Shown one piece after another: positions 1-10,817 of a stretch of DNA of 64,000 bases; position 1 is the first letter of the stretch; each line of letters opens with the position of its first letter. The DNA comes from Lepidostoma basale (Eukaryota > Arthropoda > Insecta > Trichoptera > Lepidostomatidae). The notes under the pieces are model-generated. The model worked only from the letters and a program-made list of their open reading frames with translations. It searched no databases and was not told the DNA's origin. The stretch lies in NCBI GenBank assembly GCA_022606425.2, contig JAHDVF020001035.1, positions 462,943 through 526,942 of the forward strand. Reading direction: 5' to 3'. Position numbers and translations under genes: made by a program.

Positions 1-321
1 GAAGAAGAAGAAGAACGAAAAGATGGTGAAAATCTGGAACAAATAGATGAGATTGTATATTTATGTTAACAAATGATGGACCAGTGGAAATTGATGTTAA
101 AAGAAGGGTTGGGGAAGGCCACAAAGTGAATGTTGCACTTAGAGTTTTCATCGCAAATGAAAGCCTACCCATAAAAGTTAAAATGGCATTGCATAATGGT
201 GTTCTTGTACTGACCCTTATATATCGAAGTGAACTATGGAACTGGCAAAAGAAGGATAAAAGTAGAATAAATCCAGTAGTGAGATCTCTTAGACGAGTGT
301 TTAATAAACCTGTATATGATA
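1..321 (+). mobile_element. TTAG-tailed RTE-like LINE fragment, reverse transcriptase C-terminal region
   Basis: Readable as EQIDEIVYL, then NVALRVFIANESLPIKVKMALHNGVLV, then a degenerate MYGSE-NWQKKD-RIN-RSLRR block in shifting frames. This is the region after the RT domain of an insect RTE-like LINE. The copy is broken at 321 by an inserted LINE piece, resumes at 601-687, is broken again by a hAT element, and its last trace is just after 1228. It opens with a (GAA)n run at the window edge. Confidence 0.7.
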
Positions 322-600
322 AAGAATACTTCTTCTTCCTCTTAGTTTAGGTCATATAACCCGTTTATGACTGTGAGCTGTCCTGGAATGATGATATCCA
401 GCCATCTCTCCATCTTTTTGCTGCCCTTCCTGGTAATATCTTGCTCCTTGGGTTTTCATATTTAACAATTCTAGTATTATCCACGCGGTCCACGTGGTCT
501 CTCCAAAAGCGCCTTCTGCTTCTTCCCATCCCAATATTTCATTTCTGATCCGATCTCTGAGGGTTTTGCCTGCGATGGAGCATAGGGTTCACATTTCTGC
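322..600 (-). mobile_element. LINE C-terminal fragment (LRDR-GRPxKRWRD type), (GAA)n tail
   Basis: On the minus strand: IAGKTLRDRIRNE, then RRRFWRDHVDRVDNTRIVKYEN, PGRAAKRWRDGWISSFQDSSQS and stop, followed by a GAA-rich tail at 322-340. It matches the family at 62880-63420. It is flanked by TATGATA at 315-321 and 601-607, a 7-bp target duplication within the host LINE copy. Frames are mixed, so it is inactive. Confidence 0.65.
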
Positions 601-687
601 TATGATAGAGTATTAAATGCAAATATAAGAAGTTAATGCAGTGCGAATGAAAGTTTATGAATAAAATTATGAAAGGATCATTTAGAT
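601..687 (+). mobile_element. continuation of TTAG-tailed RTE-like LINE fragment
   Basis: Matches the family segment coding NAxIRSECGANxxVMNKIMKGSFRW. It continues the 1-321 copy after the inserted element and stops at the hAT target site ATTTAGAT. Confidence 0.65.
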
Positions 688-1220
688 CAGTGGTTCCCAA
701 ACTTTTTTGTCCCATGGACCCCTTGCTGATTTTTTTATTATTTTGTTCAAACCCCCTACTTTCGTAATATTGTTTTTTTTACAAATTAACCTAAAAAAAT
801 TGTGACCTATTTTAATTATAATGGAAGTTGCGTAATAAATTAAAATTATAACGAATATTCATTTTTTTAGCTCATTAGCGTCTTCCGGTTAATAGGTAAA
901 ATTCGGCAGGAACTTTTTTTTTAGCTCATCAGCGACTTTTTAGCTCATTCGAAAAATCGAACATTCGATTTTCCCAAGGAAACTTAAAAAAATATGGTCG
1001 CCGCCGAATTCTACTGGCCAGAAGTCGCTGTTGAGCTAAAAATCGGTCGTCACCGATTTCGACCGACCGATTTCGCAAATGAGTTAAAAAAATGGTCGAC
1101 AATGAAAAATATCCGCGGAACCCCTGACGTTGTTTCCAAATCCATTTTAATTTCCCGCAGACCCCCTGAAAGATCCTAGGAACCTCAAGGGATCCGTACG
1201 GACCACTTTGGGAACCACTG
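688..1220. mobile_element. non-autonomous hAT element, 533 bp
   Basis: Terminal inverted repeats start CAGTGGTTCCCAAACTT and end TTTGGGAACCACTG. An exact 8-bp target duplication, ATTTAGAT, lies at 680-687 and 1221-1228. Both features are hallmarks of hAT transposons. Inside are repeated TTTTAGCTCAT blocks and a GGTCGCCGCCGA block also found in the hAT at 34316-34600. No transposase is present; the small open frame at 994-1179 is internal repeat sequence. It interrupts a LINE copy, so it inserted later. Confidence 0.9.
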
Positions 1221-1260
1221 ATTTAGATGGTTCAATTTTTCCTACTTCTGATATGGCGGA

Positions 1261-2250
1261 CTTTTAAAATTTGATTAATTTGGTGACGACACGACTTTTT
1301 CGTTCTTACTCAGGCCCGTACTCATTTCATATCATTCATGTATACTTTCTTAACCATTCTTTCAAACCATCCTATAATTTTGTTAATAATATTATTTTCA
1401 GTATTTGAATATGATAAAATTATGTGGTTCGCATCATTGCATATATTATAACAATACAAATTTTCTAGTAAAACATATTTTCATAAATCGTCTTCATGTA
1501 CCGTATCCACAAGTAAAATATTTATATAACATTCCATTGTCCCTTCGAAGAATTTATTTGAAAAAAAAAACGGTTATAAGAATGGGTTTCGATTTAAATA
1601 TGGAACGTTTGTTATTACAATATTAAGTGATCGTTATTTCAATATTAAAAATTCATCGTCATGGTAACACAGGGGCTCGGATGCTAAGGTAGAATAACGT
1701 GGCATTGATAAAGTGTTGTAGCTAGCGATGAAATTGTATATTTATTTTTGCGATATTTCTTATCTCTCAACCGTTCTCCTGTTTTCTTATATTATGCTTC
1801 TATCTACAAGTAATATTTAATCATCTTAAATACAACGAAATGATGATAAATGTTTCGTAAATATTTGACTTCTTTTGTCTAAACAGATTATTTTGTCAGT
1901 TATTATTTTCAGAATAAAGCTACCGGTTAAATCGTCATTATCAGAATAATTCCATCATGAAAATTAAGGATGCCAAGATGCGTTTTAAAAGTTTATGTAC
2001 AAAAATCTGACCCAATTCTTAACCTTTTCGTTGGTATGACATTACCGGTACGGGTGCGTCTGCAATTTTTTTTACAAATATAGAACGATTCTGTTATCTG
2101 TGAACCATTTGTCACAAATCTTCGACATTTTTAGTAATGTAACTGTAACACCGACGGAGTAATTCACATTTTAAGTATTCCGTGACGTCATCACTCTTCT
2201 GTTGCTTGTCAATCTATTAATATTAGGCTGCGATTTATGTGTAATACTGC
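1261..2250. other. intronic stretch without recognised gene
   Basis: AT-rich. About 1325-1385 resembles a minus-strand scrap of the TTAG LINE (CATTCATGTATACTTTC block). A palindromic CRE-type site TGACGTCA lies near 2184-2191. The short open frames show no recognisable domain. Confidence 0.4.
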
Positions 2251-2251
2251 T

Positions 2252-2475
2252 CAGTTTGAGAATGCCCTCGCAAGGCGAAATAAATTTGTTACAGTTTCTA
2301 TACTTTATATAAATTGAATTCAAGTAAAACCACTAAACAATCGTGTTTACTATTAAAAAATAGCAGTTTAAGAATGCCCTTGCAAGGTGAAACAAATTTG
2401 TCACAATGTTTATAATTTATATAAATCAAATCCAAGTTAAACCACTAAACAATCGTGTTTACTATTAAAAAATAA
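2252..2475 (+). repeat. two-unit tandem repeat (~112 bp) with hammerhead-like cores
   Basis: Two diverged copies about 112 bp apart, at 2252 and 2364. Each holds TTTRAGAATGCCC, a CAAGG-type hairpin, GAAA(C/T), then AAATTT and GT(C/T). The downstream ACCACTAAACAATCGTGTTT is shared by both units. A related single copy is at 44440-44480 on the minus strand. See findings for the ribozyme reading. Confidence 0.6.
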
Positions 2476-3340
2476 TAATGGAGTTTTACAAAACTAATTT
2501 CTCAACCATCAATTAAAATATAGTACATTAATTTTATGCCAATAGAAAAGGAACATAAGGAAAAAAAATACTATTATTCTTCGGTTAAAGACACAAACAT
2601 TAGTGGATTTTAACTCTATATACATTTTAAAAGGATTTTTTTTAATTGTTATTTTTATTTTCATTATTTACAACAAAGAAATTTCAAATATGTATTTTTT
2701 TTTTTTTAATGATTAGGCATTTAATTTTTATTTATTTTATTAAGTTCAAAAATCTAGTTGAAGTCAAGTCTAATAAAAACAACTTTAAAAAATAATTAAG
2801 TTTATTAAGATCACACGCAATAAAATTAGTAAGGGTGAGTAAAAAATGTTTTTCTAAATTTTATCTTCGTACTTGGAGACTTCTCAATTAAAAAGGCCAA
2901 CGATCCGTAAAACGTGTACGTCGGAATCCATGAGTGGAATAACGAACCAAATACAGAAAAATACATTTTTCACCGAGAGGAACATGTTGAATTTAAATGT
3001 AGCAATTTACAGGGAAATTGCTTATCTAGTAAAACGCGTAGGTACATACTGGCTTCTGTGTGAACAGTACCTACCAATCTTAATTAAATGTACACATTCT
3101 GATATCAATCTCTACCATTTTTATGGGTTTGCACAAAGGCATAATATATACCAAGCAACAGACCACTCAAACAGTTTTATATTGTACATAGCATAGATGT
3201 ACATATTATATACTCGTATTACATCGTTGATTTTAAATACGTTCCTAGTAAAGTATTCGCATCTATGAAATTTAAATTCATGTTCATGATCATCGGCTGT
3301 CCCTCGTGTCCGATGATTTTGATGTCCATTTACTAATGAA
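2476..3340. other. intronic stretch with repeat module, no recognised gene
   Basis: 2570-2700 carries the TTAGTGGATTTTAACT and TTTTCATTATTTACAA blocks of foldback-family terminal module N. 3290-3320 is a ~27-bp copy of the 3' end of the zinc-finger LINE at 17099-17403. The 107-codon frame at 2873-3196 matches nothing I know and is probably chance. Confidence 0.4.
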
Positions 3341-3805
3341 AGCCAAAAAAATGTAGTTCACAAAAGAGTTATAGTTCCAACTGGCAGAAGAAGGATTAGA
3401 TCAGAATAAACGCGATTCTTCAGACGTTTGTGTGATAAAACGATGTATGACAGAAATTCAAATGCTGATATCAGAAAGGAATTGAGAGAGGAAGAAAACA
3501 TTATGAACACAAGTTTAAACGATCGATGTGTTAGATTGGACATATTTAATACATGGATGAAGAAAGTATGTTGAATAAAGTATTAATTAACGATGTGAAT
3601 GGAGTACGGAACCGTGGGAGACCAAGAGAAACTTAACATGATCAAATTGATAAATTTTAGAAGTCGGAAGAATCGACGTTCGTATATGACTCGCTGTACG
3701 AATGTGAAGAAATATTATATATAGAGGTGTTTCAGGATCAAGTAGTGTGGCTGTTCATTCTCTCTGCCTATCCCTCCAGGGAAATGGGTGATGGTTTGTT
3801 ATTGC
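3341..3805 (+). mobile_element. TTAG-family RTE-like LINE 3' fragment
   Basis: In shifting frames: VIVPTGRRR-IR, RFFRRLCDKTMYDRNSNADIRKELREEENIMN, RSRKNRRSYMTRCTNVK and a SLPIPPGKW ending at the stop, then a TG-rich tail instead of clean TTAG repeats. Inactive relic with stops and frameshifts. Confidence 0.65.
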
Positions 3806-4550
3806 TCATTATCCCTGATATATTTTTATGATTTCCCCAAAATTTGTTTTTTCAACGATTTTGCTGTTATAACGATACACGTAAATGAAAACAGTATATT
3901 ATTTGACTCCCGATGGTAAGATTATAATGTTACCAAAATAAGTTTATGCAAGTGAATAAATATCAATTGAATGAAAGTGGTTTTGATTCCCCCATATTAA
4001 TTATTATAACTTAATTCTTCAAAGTAAATTTGTTTTTACTATTACATATTCGTCTTCATTTTGTATTGTAAATGTCATATCAAAGATATATAAAGCTATT
4101 TATAACATCTACTTGTAATCTTTGTTTAATAAGACGAAAATACATGGATATATTTTAGATGAACGAAAGAACCTTGTAACAATATTTCAACTCTTTCCTT
4201 AATATGTCTTCTTCATTATACATATTCTCCAGTAAGAACTTTAAACATTAAAGATATTAAGCATGTCCTGTAATTTGTTTTTGTCATAAATATAAAAAAG
4301 TTTGATTCTATTTACATATTCAAATTTGAACCCAAAACACAAAAAAATAACATAAAAGAAAAATAATGATTGTTTCAATTTTGTTAAAATTTTATATCAC
4401 TTTGAATTTTATATTTTTACAAAAAATCTTAACGGTTTTTTCATTTGTAATTTAATATATGTTAAATGTGTGGTTTACAAAATGGAAATTACTATAATAA
4501 CCTATTAACATAGATTCCTGTAATTGTCTTAAAGAATATTTTCTGTTATA
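3806..4550. other. AT-rich stretch, nothing recognised
   Basis: No coding pattern, terminal repeat or RNA gene seen. Confidence 0.4.
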
Positions 4551-5096
4551 TCATCATCATCATCATCAGCCTTTAGTCGTCCAGTGCTGAACATAGGCCT
4601 CCCTTCCCGACTTTCTTGAGCTCCTGCCACTCTCTTGATGTCATCAGACCATCTGGTTTGTGGTCTGCTGCAGGATTTCTAAGGCCGGTTCTCGGTCGCC
4701 ACTTCAGTGCGTCTTGTCCACCGATCATCCGTTGTCCTCACTATATGGCAAATTCCACTTCAACAAGGCTATTTTGCTCGCTACATCCACAACTTTGGTT
4801 ATTTCTCTGATCCATTCATTTCGCTGAATCCTGTCTTGCGGACTGATGTTTAACATCTTCCTCTCCATTGCTCGCTGGGTCACTTGGAGTTTCTGTGTTG
4901 TCCTTCTTGTGAACGTAACTGTTTCCAGCCCGTATGTCAGTACTGAGAGAATGCTCATGTCAAACATATTTTTCTTCAGGTGGTTCACGAATCTTTTAGA
5001 CTTAAGGATATAGGACAGTTTACCGACAGCAGCCCATGCAAGACCTCGCCTACGTTTGATCTCGGCTTCTTGGCTGTCAACGCCCAGCTTGGCCTG
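4551..5096 (-). mobile_element. RTE-like LINE 3' fragment with (GAT)n tail
   Basis: Minus strand reads SILSVLTYGLETVTFTRR, TQKLQVTQRAMERKMLNIS, then ALKWRPRTENRP, RPQTRWSDDIKRVAG and a tail of (GAT)n at 4551-4569. This is the usual C-terminal block and simple-repeat tail of RTE-clade LINEs. Several stops and frameshifts. Confidence 0.75.
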
Positions 5097-5224
5097 TTAT
5101 ATAGTTGTTTATAAAATATGTATTTTTTTTAACTGCTAAATATTTTATTTTCGCATATACAAACACTGTAGTAATTCATTGAATTAACAAAACGTAATTT
5201 TGGAATATCCTTTAATTTATTGGG

Positions 5225-6005
5225 ACAGGCAATAAAGTAAGTGGTGCGCTTAAAGCGTCATTGCAAATAAAATTCTACCAAAAAAATCTAAGATGGCAGT
5301 ACACAATGGTATTTTTAAACAAACATTGAACTGGTAAAAAAGGATAAGACTAGAAAAAATTCAATATAAATGATACATATTAGACAAATAATTATAAGAT
5401 CTGTATATGATAGGTTGTCGAATGTAATTACAAAAGTAAATGCAGTGCAAATGAAAGTGCTATGAATAAAATAATGAAAGGGTCATTAGATTGCTTTTAA
5501 TACATGAAAATAATGAATCAAGAAAGAATGGTGAAGAAAGTATTTCTAAACTACCTTCTTGGCCGAATGGCAAATGTTATGACTTCCACACCGAAGGTCA
5601 CGGGTTCAATTCATGGAGATGCCAGCTCGATTATCACACTGTCATTATTCTGGTGTAGAATTCACGTGACAGTAAATTGGCGCTAGATTAGCTACGTATC
5701 ACATGTCACGAGAATCAATATGACAGCTACCCTTTATGTGGATTTGGCTCGCGCTGTAATGTTGAAATTCACCAAAAATATTAAATAATAATAATATTAA
5801 TAACTATGTAAACGGAACAAGAAATAAGATAGAGGAAATTGTGGCACGATCAAATTAATCAGATCATGTCAGCCACGTGAAAAATCTGAGAACGAGCGTG
5901 CATGATACAATGTTTGGGAATCAAGAGAAGTATGCAACGAAAGAACAGTGTGGTGGTCCATTCTTTCTGCCTTTCTCTTCAGACAGACTTGTGATGGTTA
6001 GTTCG
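5225..6005 (+). mobile_element. TTAG-family RTE-like LINE 3' fragment, split by a SINE
   Basis: Left part 5225-5550 covers the NGALKAS-to-ERMVKKVFLN region; right part about 5800-6005 covers NGTRN-IEEI-HDQINQIMSATxKI to SILSAFLFRQT. A tRNA-derived SINE lies between. Stops throughout. Confidence 0.65.
5555..5740 (+). mobile_element. tRNA-derived SINE, copy 1
   Basis: A box TTGGCCGAATGG near 5569, B box GGTTCAATTC near 5603, then the family body with CACACTGTC, GAATTCACGTGACAGTAA, and ATCACATGTCACGAGAATC. Inserted in a LINE copy. Confidence 0.75.
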
Positions 6006-6089
6006 GAAGTTAGTTGCCTTAAATTGATTTAATGTTGGTTTTGATTCCATCCGAATGTTTATGCGTAAAATCTCACTTTTTTCCTTGTA

Positions 6090-6492
6090 ATATTATTCTT
6101 CTTCTTCTCCAGCCTGTATTGACCGTCCACTCCTGGACGTAGGCCTCCTCTCGCATTTTCCATTCTCTTCTATTCTGAGCGATCCGTATCCAGGCACTTC
6201 CCGCACTTCTCCGGATATCGTCGCGCCAACGCAACTGCGGGCGCCCAACTCCACGCTTTGCCGTCCTTGGCCACCAGCACAGCAGTCGACTTGTCCACTT
6301 TTCATCTGGATCGCGAGCGACATGTCCCGGCCATCGCCATTTGAGGGTTGCGGCCATCTTGATAACATCGGAAACCTTTGTCCTGACTCTTATGTCCTCA
6401 TTTCTGAGTCTGTCCCGTAAACTGATACCCAACATGGCTCTCCCCATTGCTATCTGAGTGACTCTTAGCTTGTTGACACTTTCTTGTGACAT
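6090..6492 (-). mobile_element. RTE-like LINE C-terminal fragment
   Basis: The best-kept frame of this LINE type: VTQIAMGRAMLGISLRDRLR, RTKVSDVI, LKWRWPGHVARDPDEKW, RGVGRPQLRWRDDIRRSAG and AYVQEWTV. About 130 codons are open on the minus strand. It corresponds to the part C-terminal to the RT domain. A GAA-rich tail lies at 6090-6110. Confidence 0.8.
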
Positions 6493-6499
6493 TGTGACT

Positions 6500-7000
6500 T
6501 TCTCAATACAATTGTACTCTCAATACTTGTAATATTGTCTTCAGTCAAATCGATTTTTCTTAAAGCAGAACAGCTTTAAGCAACTATAGTACAGCACACT
6601 TTATACGGCAGAACTGAAATCACTCAAGCTTCAAATATGTTCAATGGGAAATCGAGAATAGTTGGAAATAGTTTTAAAAGTAAAAGTTTTAGGGTAAGAA
6701 TGGATGAAATGAATGGACCTTGAACAACAACTGCTATAGATAAAGTTTCACATGTCAAGCTTACATGTACCAATATACTTCTATAACACAACTAGGAATC
6801 CACTCTAATGTATTAAAGCGCCATACTCGTATGCATTACTTGATTGGTTTCACGATTTGGTTAATGAATTTAAAAACAATTTTGTCTGATAGTATTTTTA
6901 TCGAGGTGTTTTGTATGTATTAAACCTTCATCACATTATTAGTATTACAAACAACTAAATATACAAATTGAAAGACTTTGTTTATAACATAAATAAATAT
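6500..7000. other. intronic stretch, nothing recognised
   Basis: AT-rich; no coding or terminal-repeat signal seen. Confidence 0.4.
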
Positions 7001-7155
7001 AAATGTTGTGGCGATGAGGTTCGCAACCCATCACACCGCGTCTCTCGCGATGGCGAAAAGAGAAGGTTGGAGTGCCGCATCGATTAAAGTGTGGCAGTCC
7101 ATTCTTTCTGCCTACCCTTTCGGGGAGACGGCGTGATGGTTAGTTAGTTAGTTAG
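7000..7155 (+). mobile_element. non-autonomous element with RTE-type 3' end (copy 1, 5' truncated)
   Basis: Contains GGTGGCGATGAGGTTCGCAA, CACACCGCGTCTC, the GTGTGGCAGTCCATTCTTTC block and CGGCGTGATGG followed by (TTAG)n. The last ~60 nt are shared with the TTAG LINE. The GCGGGAGA arm of the hairpin is lost here. Confidence 0.7.
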
Positions 7156-7319
7156 TTTTGTTTATAACAAAATATGTTAGTGCTTCGTTTATGTGGAGAG
7201 TTTGAACAGCTGTTAAAAATAAAAATTGTGATTAAATAACAATGTTTTTAATTGTAATAGTTAATAATGTTGAAATTTAGTGTTTCAGTCAAAACGATGC
7301 ACTATTTATAAAATTTGAA

Positions 7320-7475
7320 TAACATGCAAGGTGTCGGAGAAATCGACGTGCGTGTATAACACGATGTATGAATGTTGAGGAAACGATAAGTGTTTGTCAA
7401 GAAAGGACATTGTGTTCGTTCATTATTTCTGCCTATCCCTTCGGAGACACGGCTTGATGGATATTTAGCTGGTTA
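7320..7475 (+). mobile_element. TTAG-family LINE 3' end
   Basis: GTCGGAGAAATCGACGTGCG through CTGCCTATCCCTTCGG and the terminal GATGGATATTTAG. Codes the last ~45 residues (RRNRRACxTRCMNVEE-type block) with stops. Confidence 0.6.
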
Positions 7476-7554
7476 TATAGTTAAAAATATGTACCCAAAA
7501 GTGAAAAAACAATCGTGTATTATTTTAAATAATGAAAAAAATTTAAAATCTATA

Positions 7555-7710
7555 AAAAAGTATATTTAGTATAAATCCACTGATATTTTGTTTCTTTGAC
7601 CGGTTTCGGCATTTGATTCCATCTTTTGGTGACAAAAAAGGGAGCAAGCTGAATTTTATTTTTTCATTCCTTACAATGAACTTACCATGAAATTTCAAAT
7701 TACAACGTTA
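7555..7710 (-). repeat. foldback-family relic with ACCGGT hammerhead-like core
   Basis: Minus strand has CACCAAAAGATGG, a partial hairpin, GCCGAAACCGGTC. It is followed on the plus side (7665-7705) by terminal module N (CTTACAATGAACTTACCATG). Decayed copy. Confidence 0.5.
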
Positions 7711-8460
7711 TTTTTTTGCATATTATTTAAAAAAAATTATGGATCTCTTAAGTATTATCTAAATGCCATTTTTTTAACAGGCAATGTTAATTTTAGTTTG
7801 AATCTAAAATTCGATTTTGGACCTACAAATAAAAAAATCAACATTATTAAAACGAAATAATAATACTATTTTGTTTATTTTACGTGTCACAATTAACTAT
7901 TATAAAGTGCGGCAAAGATAAAATTGATCAAAACCATTCACTTATACACGAAATATCTCCAAATTTACGGGACACCACATGGACTAAACCAAATTTTCCA
8001 AATCAGAACTAGAACATCATTATAATGTAATAGTATTATTAATCGACCTTCATAATCAACTCCGGCAAAGGATGGTAAAATGTTACAGACTCGTGTAGTC
8101 AGAACTTAAACACAAAGTAAAGGCTTAGATCCCAATAGATATCCCTTTGATCATAAAAACGGCGCTTTATAAATCGTCCAAATTATTATTACATTATTAA
8201 TGCTTTGAATATCCCGGACAGAGTTTGTAGGTAATCAACTCAATTCCTTTTAAAGGCAATAACTGTTTTGAATAATTAAAATCTTTAAGTAGCACAACAT
8301 ACTATGTATTTAAAATTTATCGATACAACATACTACACTTTTCATTTAAAGAAAAAATAAAATAAGAAAATATTACAAATAATCAATAAATTTAACTTCA
8401 AGTCCAATAATTGATTCATTTCCTTTGTTGCAAGATTAATACCTGTATCTTTAAGTTTCT
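7711..8460. other. AT-rich stretch, nothing recognised
   Basis: No coding pattern, terminal repeat or RNA gene seen. Confidence 0.4.
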
Positions 8461-8465
8461 TTTGT

Positions 8466-8513
8466 TACCCTGACAGAGCTCCGGCGAAAGCGAAACTGGT
8501 TGGTTTAAACAAC
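8466..8513 (+). repeat. hammerhead-like core, GTTGG subfamily
   Basis: CCTGACAGAGCTCCGG, a short hairpin, GCGAAACTGGTTGG. Related copies at 41858-41898 and 47703-47740. Confidence 0.5.
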
Positions 8514-8684
8514 AAAATAGTGATCTAATAACTAGAAAAAGTGAGCTCATATAATGTTTTAATATAAAAGACCATGTGAAAATAATATAATACTATGGAT
8601 AGGCGAAGGATATACGACCTACTTTATTAGTTCTTGAATACTGGTATAAAACTCAATATCAAATAACTAATTCAAATGCTTTGC

Positions 8685-8765
8685 CTTCTTAGGCATTATC
8701 CAAAAATTGACAAAGACAAAAAACTTTTACGTTTCTTAGTAAGGCGAAACATTTTATTCCCATAA
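8685..8765 (-). repeat. TCTAGAAAAC-type foldback MITE fragment
   Basis: TTTGCCTTCTTAGGCATTATC marks the centre of this family; the arms are eroded. Confidence 0.4.
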
Positions 8766-8774
8766 AAAATAATC

Positions 8775-8905
8775 TCTCTCTTTTCGCGGGGTCTCTTTTT
8801 GCGGTGCACCTATTTGGATATAATTTGTGGTGTTCTACCCTCTGGCATTCTTTCCACATGGCCAGTCCACCGTAGGCGTTGAGACTTCAGAATCTCACTA
8901 CTGTT
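8775..8905 (-). mobile_element. LINE C-terminal scrap
   Basis: Minus strand reads SQRLRWTGHVERMPEGRTPQ then ENPR-like basic residues in one or two frames, the post-RT block of RTE-like LINEs. Confidence 0.5.
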
Positions 8906-9775
8906 TCATGGTTAATCCCATAAAATATAATAAAACTTCAAAAAAAAAACACAGATGATAGACGACCCTATTTTTGGGTAATCAAAGATGTCAGACATGA
9001 AACAAGAAGGACCCAACCCAAAAATTAAAATTTGTTCTTTATTAATTAACTTCAACGTTCATTATTGATATTTGCTGAAGAAATATGGTGTAAATATGTA
9101 ATGAAAACATGTAAAAAGGAATTAAAATAAATTAATAGTACATATTTAATTATTATTCAATTGTTATTTGAGATATTAAAATATCCTTGTTTCGAAAGCT
9201 AGCTGCCATTTTATGTTGAGACCAGAAGATACCAGCAAACTGCTGAAACTGGTCAGGACTAAAACAAGCACTGGAATAAAAAAAATCCATTAATTATAAA
9301 TTATCACTAAGGATATGACCAATATACAATCGATAAATGCCTTATAAATTCCGACACGAAATCAACCCACGAACATGTATTATCATAAGTAATAAAACTT
9401 AAAATTATCACCGCTCAGATTTGAACCTGCGACCTTCTGGTACCCAGACAAGTTTTTGGAATACTAAGAAAACACGAGCAGAGTTTTGGTTCACTTCGAG
9501 AAACTTTTGAAGTACAGCGAGGAGGATCTATCTCCCGTGTTTTAGATTTTCTAGTACACAAGCCTAGAGCCTTACAAGAACAAACTTTGAGAAAACACTC
9601 GATATTATTAATCATCAATGTTAAAGCTTACAAATTTTACTGACGGACAAAATAAAGCGTGGTTATTGTACGGTTACTACCGAGTAGTGGAATATAGGGT
9701 TATATTTATTTTAATTATAAGATTTCGATTTTTTTTTTTAATTATTTTTTTAACTGTCAAAACTGACCACATTTA
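8906..9775. other. intronic stretch with small repeat traces
   Basis: 9215-9280 holds a decayed ACCAGAAGATACCAG / GAAACTGGTC hammerhead-like block. 9415-9445 on the minus strand looks like a tRNA-type B box (GGTTCAAATC). The minus-strand open frame at 9415-9618 has no recognisable domain. Confidence 0.35.
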
Positions 9776-9840
9776 TTATCTTCTTATTCAGCCTATTCCC
9801 GTCCACTCCTGGACAAAGGGCTCCTCCATTTGTCAACCAT
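9775..9840 (-). mobile_element. RTE-like LINE 3' scrap
   Basis: GCCTATTCCCGTCCACTCCTGGAC resembles the extreme 3' coding end of the LINE at 6090-6492. Confidence 0.4.
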
Positions 9841-9904
9841 AAAATCGTCGTCATACTGAATTAAACATCGTCATAACGGAAGGTTGTCGAAAATAATAAA
9901 GTGG

Positions 9905-10030
9905 TGTAAATACAAATGCACTGTTCCTCTTTTTTTATATACTTTATAAATATATACAACACTTATATTAAAAAAATTAAATTACACAGACTTGTTTCGG
10001 ACAAACAGTCCTTCTTCAGTGATACATATT
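9905..10030 (-). repeat. foldback-family arm with intact hammerhead-like core
   Basis: On the minus strand, core CTGAAGA at 10013-10019, one extra A, hairpin GGAC/GTCC with a TGTTT loop, GAAAC, AA, then GTC at 9989-9991. The same body sequence recurs as the arms of the palindrome at 16132-16539. Confidence 0.65.
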
Positions 10031-10104
10031 ATAAAGATACGTTTTTAAAATATTGTAAAATTGTTTACAAATTTACAAGTTGGTAATATAATATTTTAAA
10101 CTGT

Positions 10105-10400
10105 TAATGAATAAACTTTGTTTTTTGTATCACAACTGTATTTTATTTTACGCGACAGCTGATTCATCAATCAATGTTGACATCATCAGGTGTTACAATA
10201 ATATGTCAAATCTTCGTGATTTTTCGAATCTTTTTGTGTATTTGTTCCTATGTCAATTTGAATAATTACGTGATTATGGTAACACCTGATGATGTCAACA
10301 TTGGTTGATAAAACAGCTGTCGCGTAAAATCAAATACAATTGTGATACGAAAAACAAAGTTTATTCATTAACAGTTTTAAATGTTAAGGTATCATAGTGT
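10105..10400. repeat. palindromic foldback element
   Basis: Left arm (ACGCGACAGCTGATTCATC, ATGTTGACATCATCAGGTGT) and right arm (ACACCTGATGATGTCAACAT, ACAGCTGTCGCGTAAAA) are inverted copies roughly 90 bp long around a ~80-bp centre. Fragments of the same outer arm recur at 23880-24000 and 61440-61515. Confidence 0.7.
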
Positions 10401-10682
10401 TTCGGCCAAAAGAATGGGCTATTTAATATAATATTTGTTATATTTTACACTGCCGCTTTATATTTTAATCGATCTAAGGCAATTTCGAGTTCCATTCACG
10501 CCGTTCAAGTATTCTCCATTCATCGTCATTTCTTTGTCTATAGACATAACGAAAATGGAAAACACAATACGTTACAAATATTTGCACATCGTACGTAATG
10601 TCTTTCATATACACCGTGTCAATAGCAATTGTACACAAAACAAAACAAATAAAACGAGCGTTCACGTTTATTTTGTTCGCAG

Positions 10683-10817
10683 ATATCTACCGGTTCCGGC
10701 ATCCTGTCTCATAACGTGAACCTGAACATCGTCATACCGGAAGCTTTCATTCTGGGTTCCGGCGAGCATCACGTGGATACCGGAAGTGTCATCAACCTTG
10801 TCTGCATCATTGAAAAC
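10683..10817 (+). CDS. dpr12: Dpr-family Ig protein (dpr12-like), internal exon, start of Ig domain 2
   Basis: An internal coding exon of 45 codons in frame from base 10683. It is bounded by an acceptor (T-rich stretch then CGCAG) and a perfect donor (GTAAGT at 10818). The translation has the segment PEAFILGSGE followed by HHVDTGSVINLVCIIEN, which is the link after Ig1 and the A-B strands of Ig domain 2 in Dpr proteins; the Cys at residue 41 is the B-strand cysteine of the Ig disulfide. Dprs are GPI-anchored neuronal surface proteins with two Ig domains that bind DIP partners in synaptic matching; Drosophila Dpr12 pairs with DIP-delta. The dpr12 call rests on recalled similarity of the Ig2 region and could be a close paralogue. 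The exon ends in phase 0 and joins the exon at 33219. Exons for the signal peptide and Ig1 are upstream of the window. A longer reading frame through the acceptor in another frame is a shadow. Confidence 0.85.

Noticed and set aside
2873..3196. 107-codon frame as a small gene
   Set aside because: No domain, no splice or promoter context, ordinary AT-rich composition.
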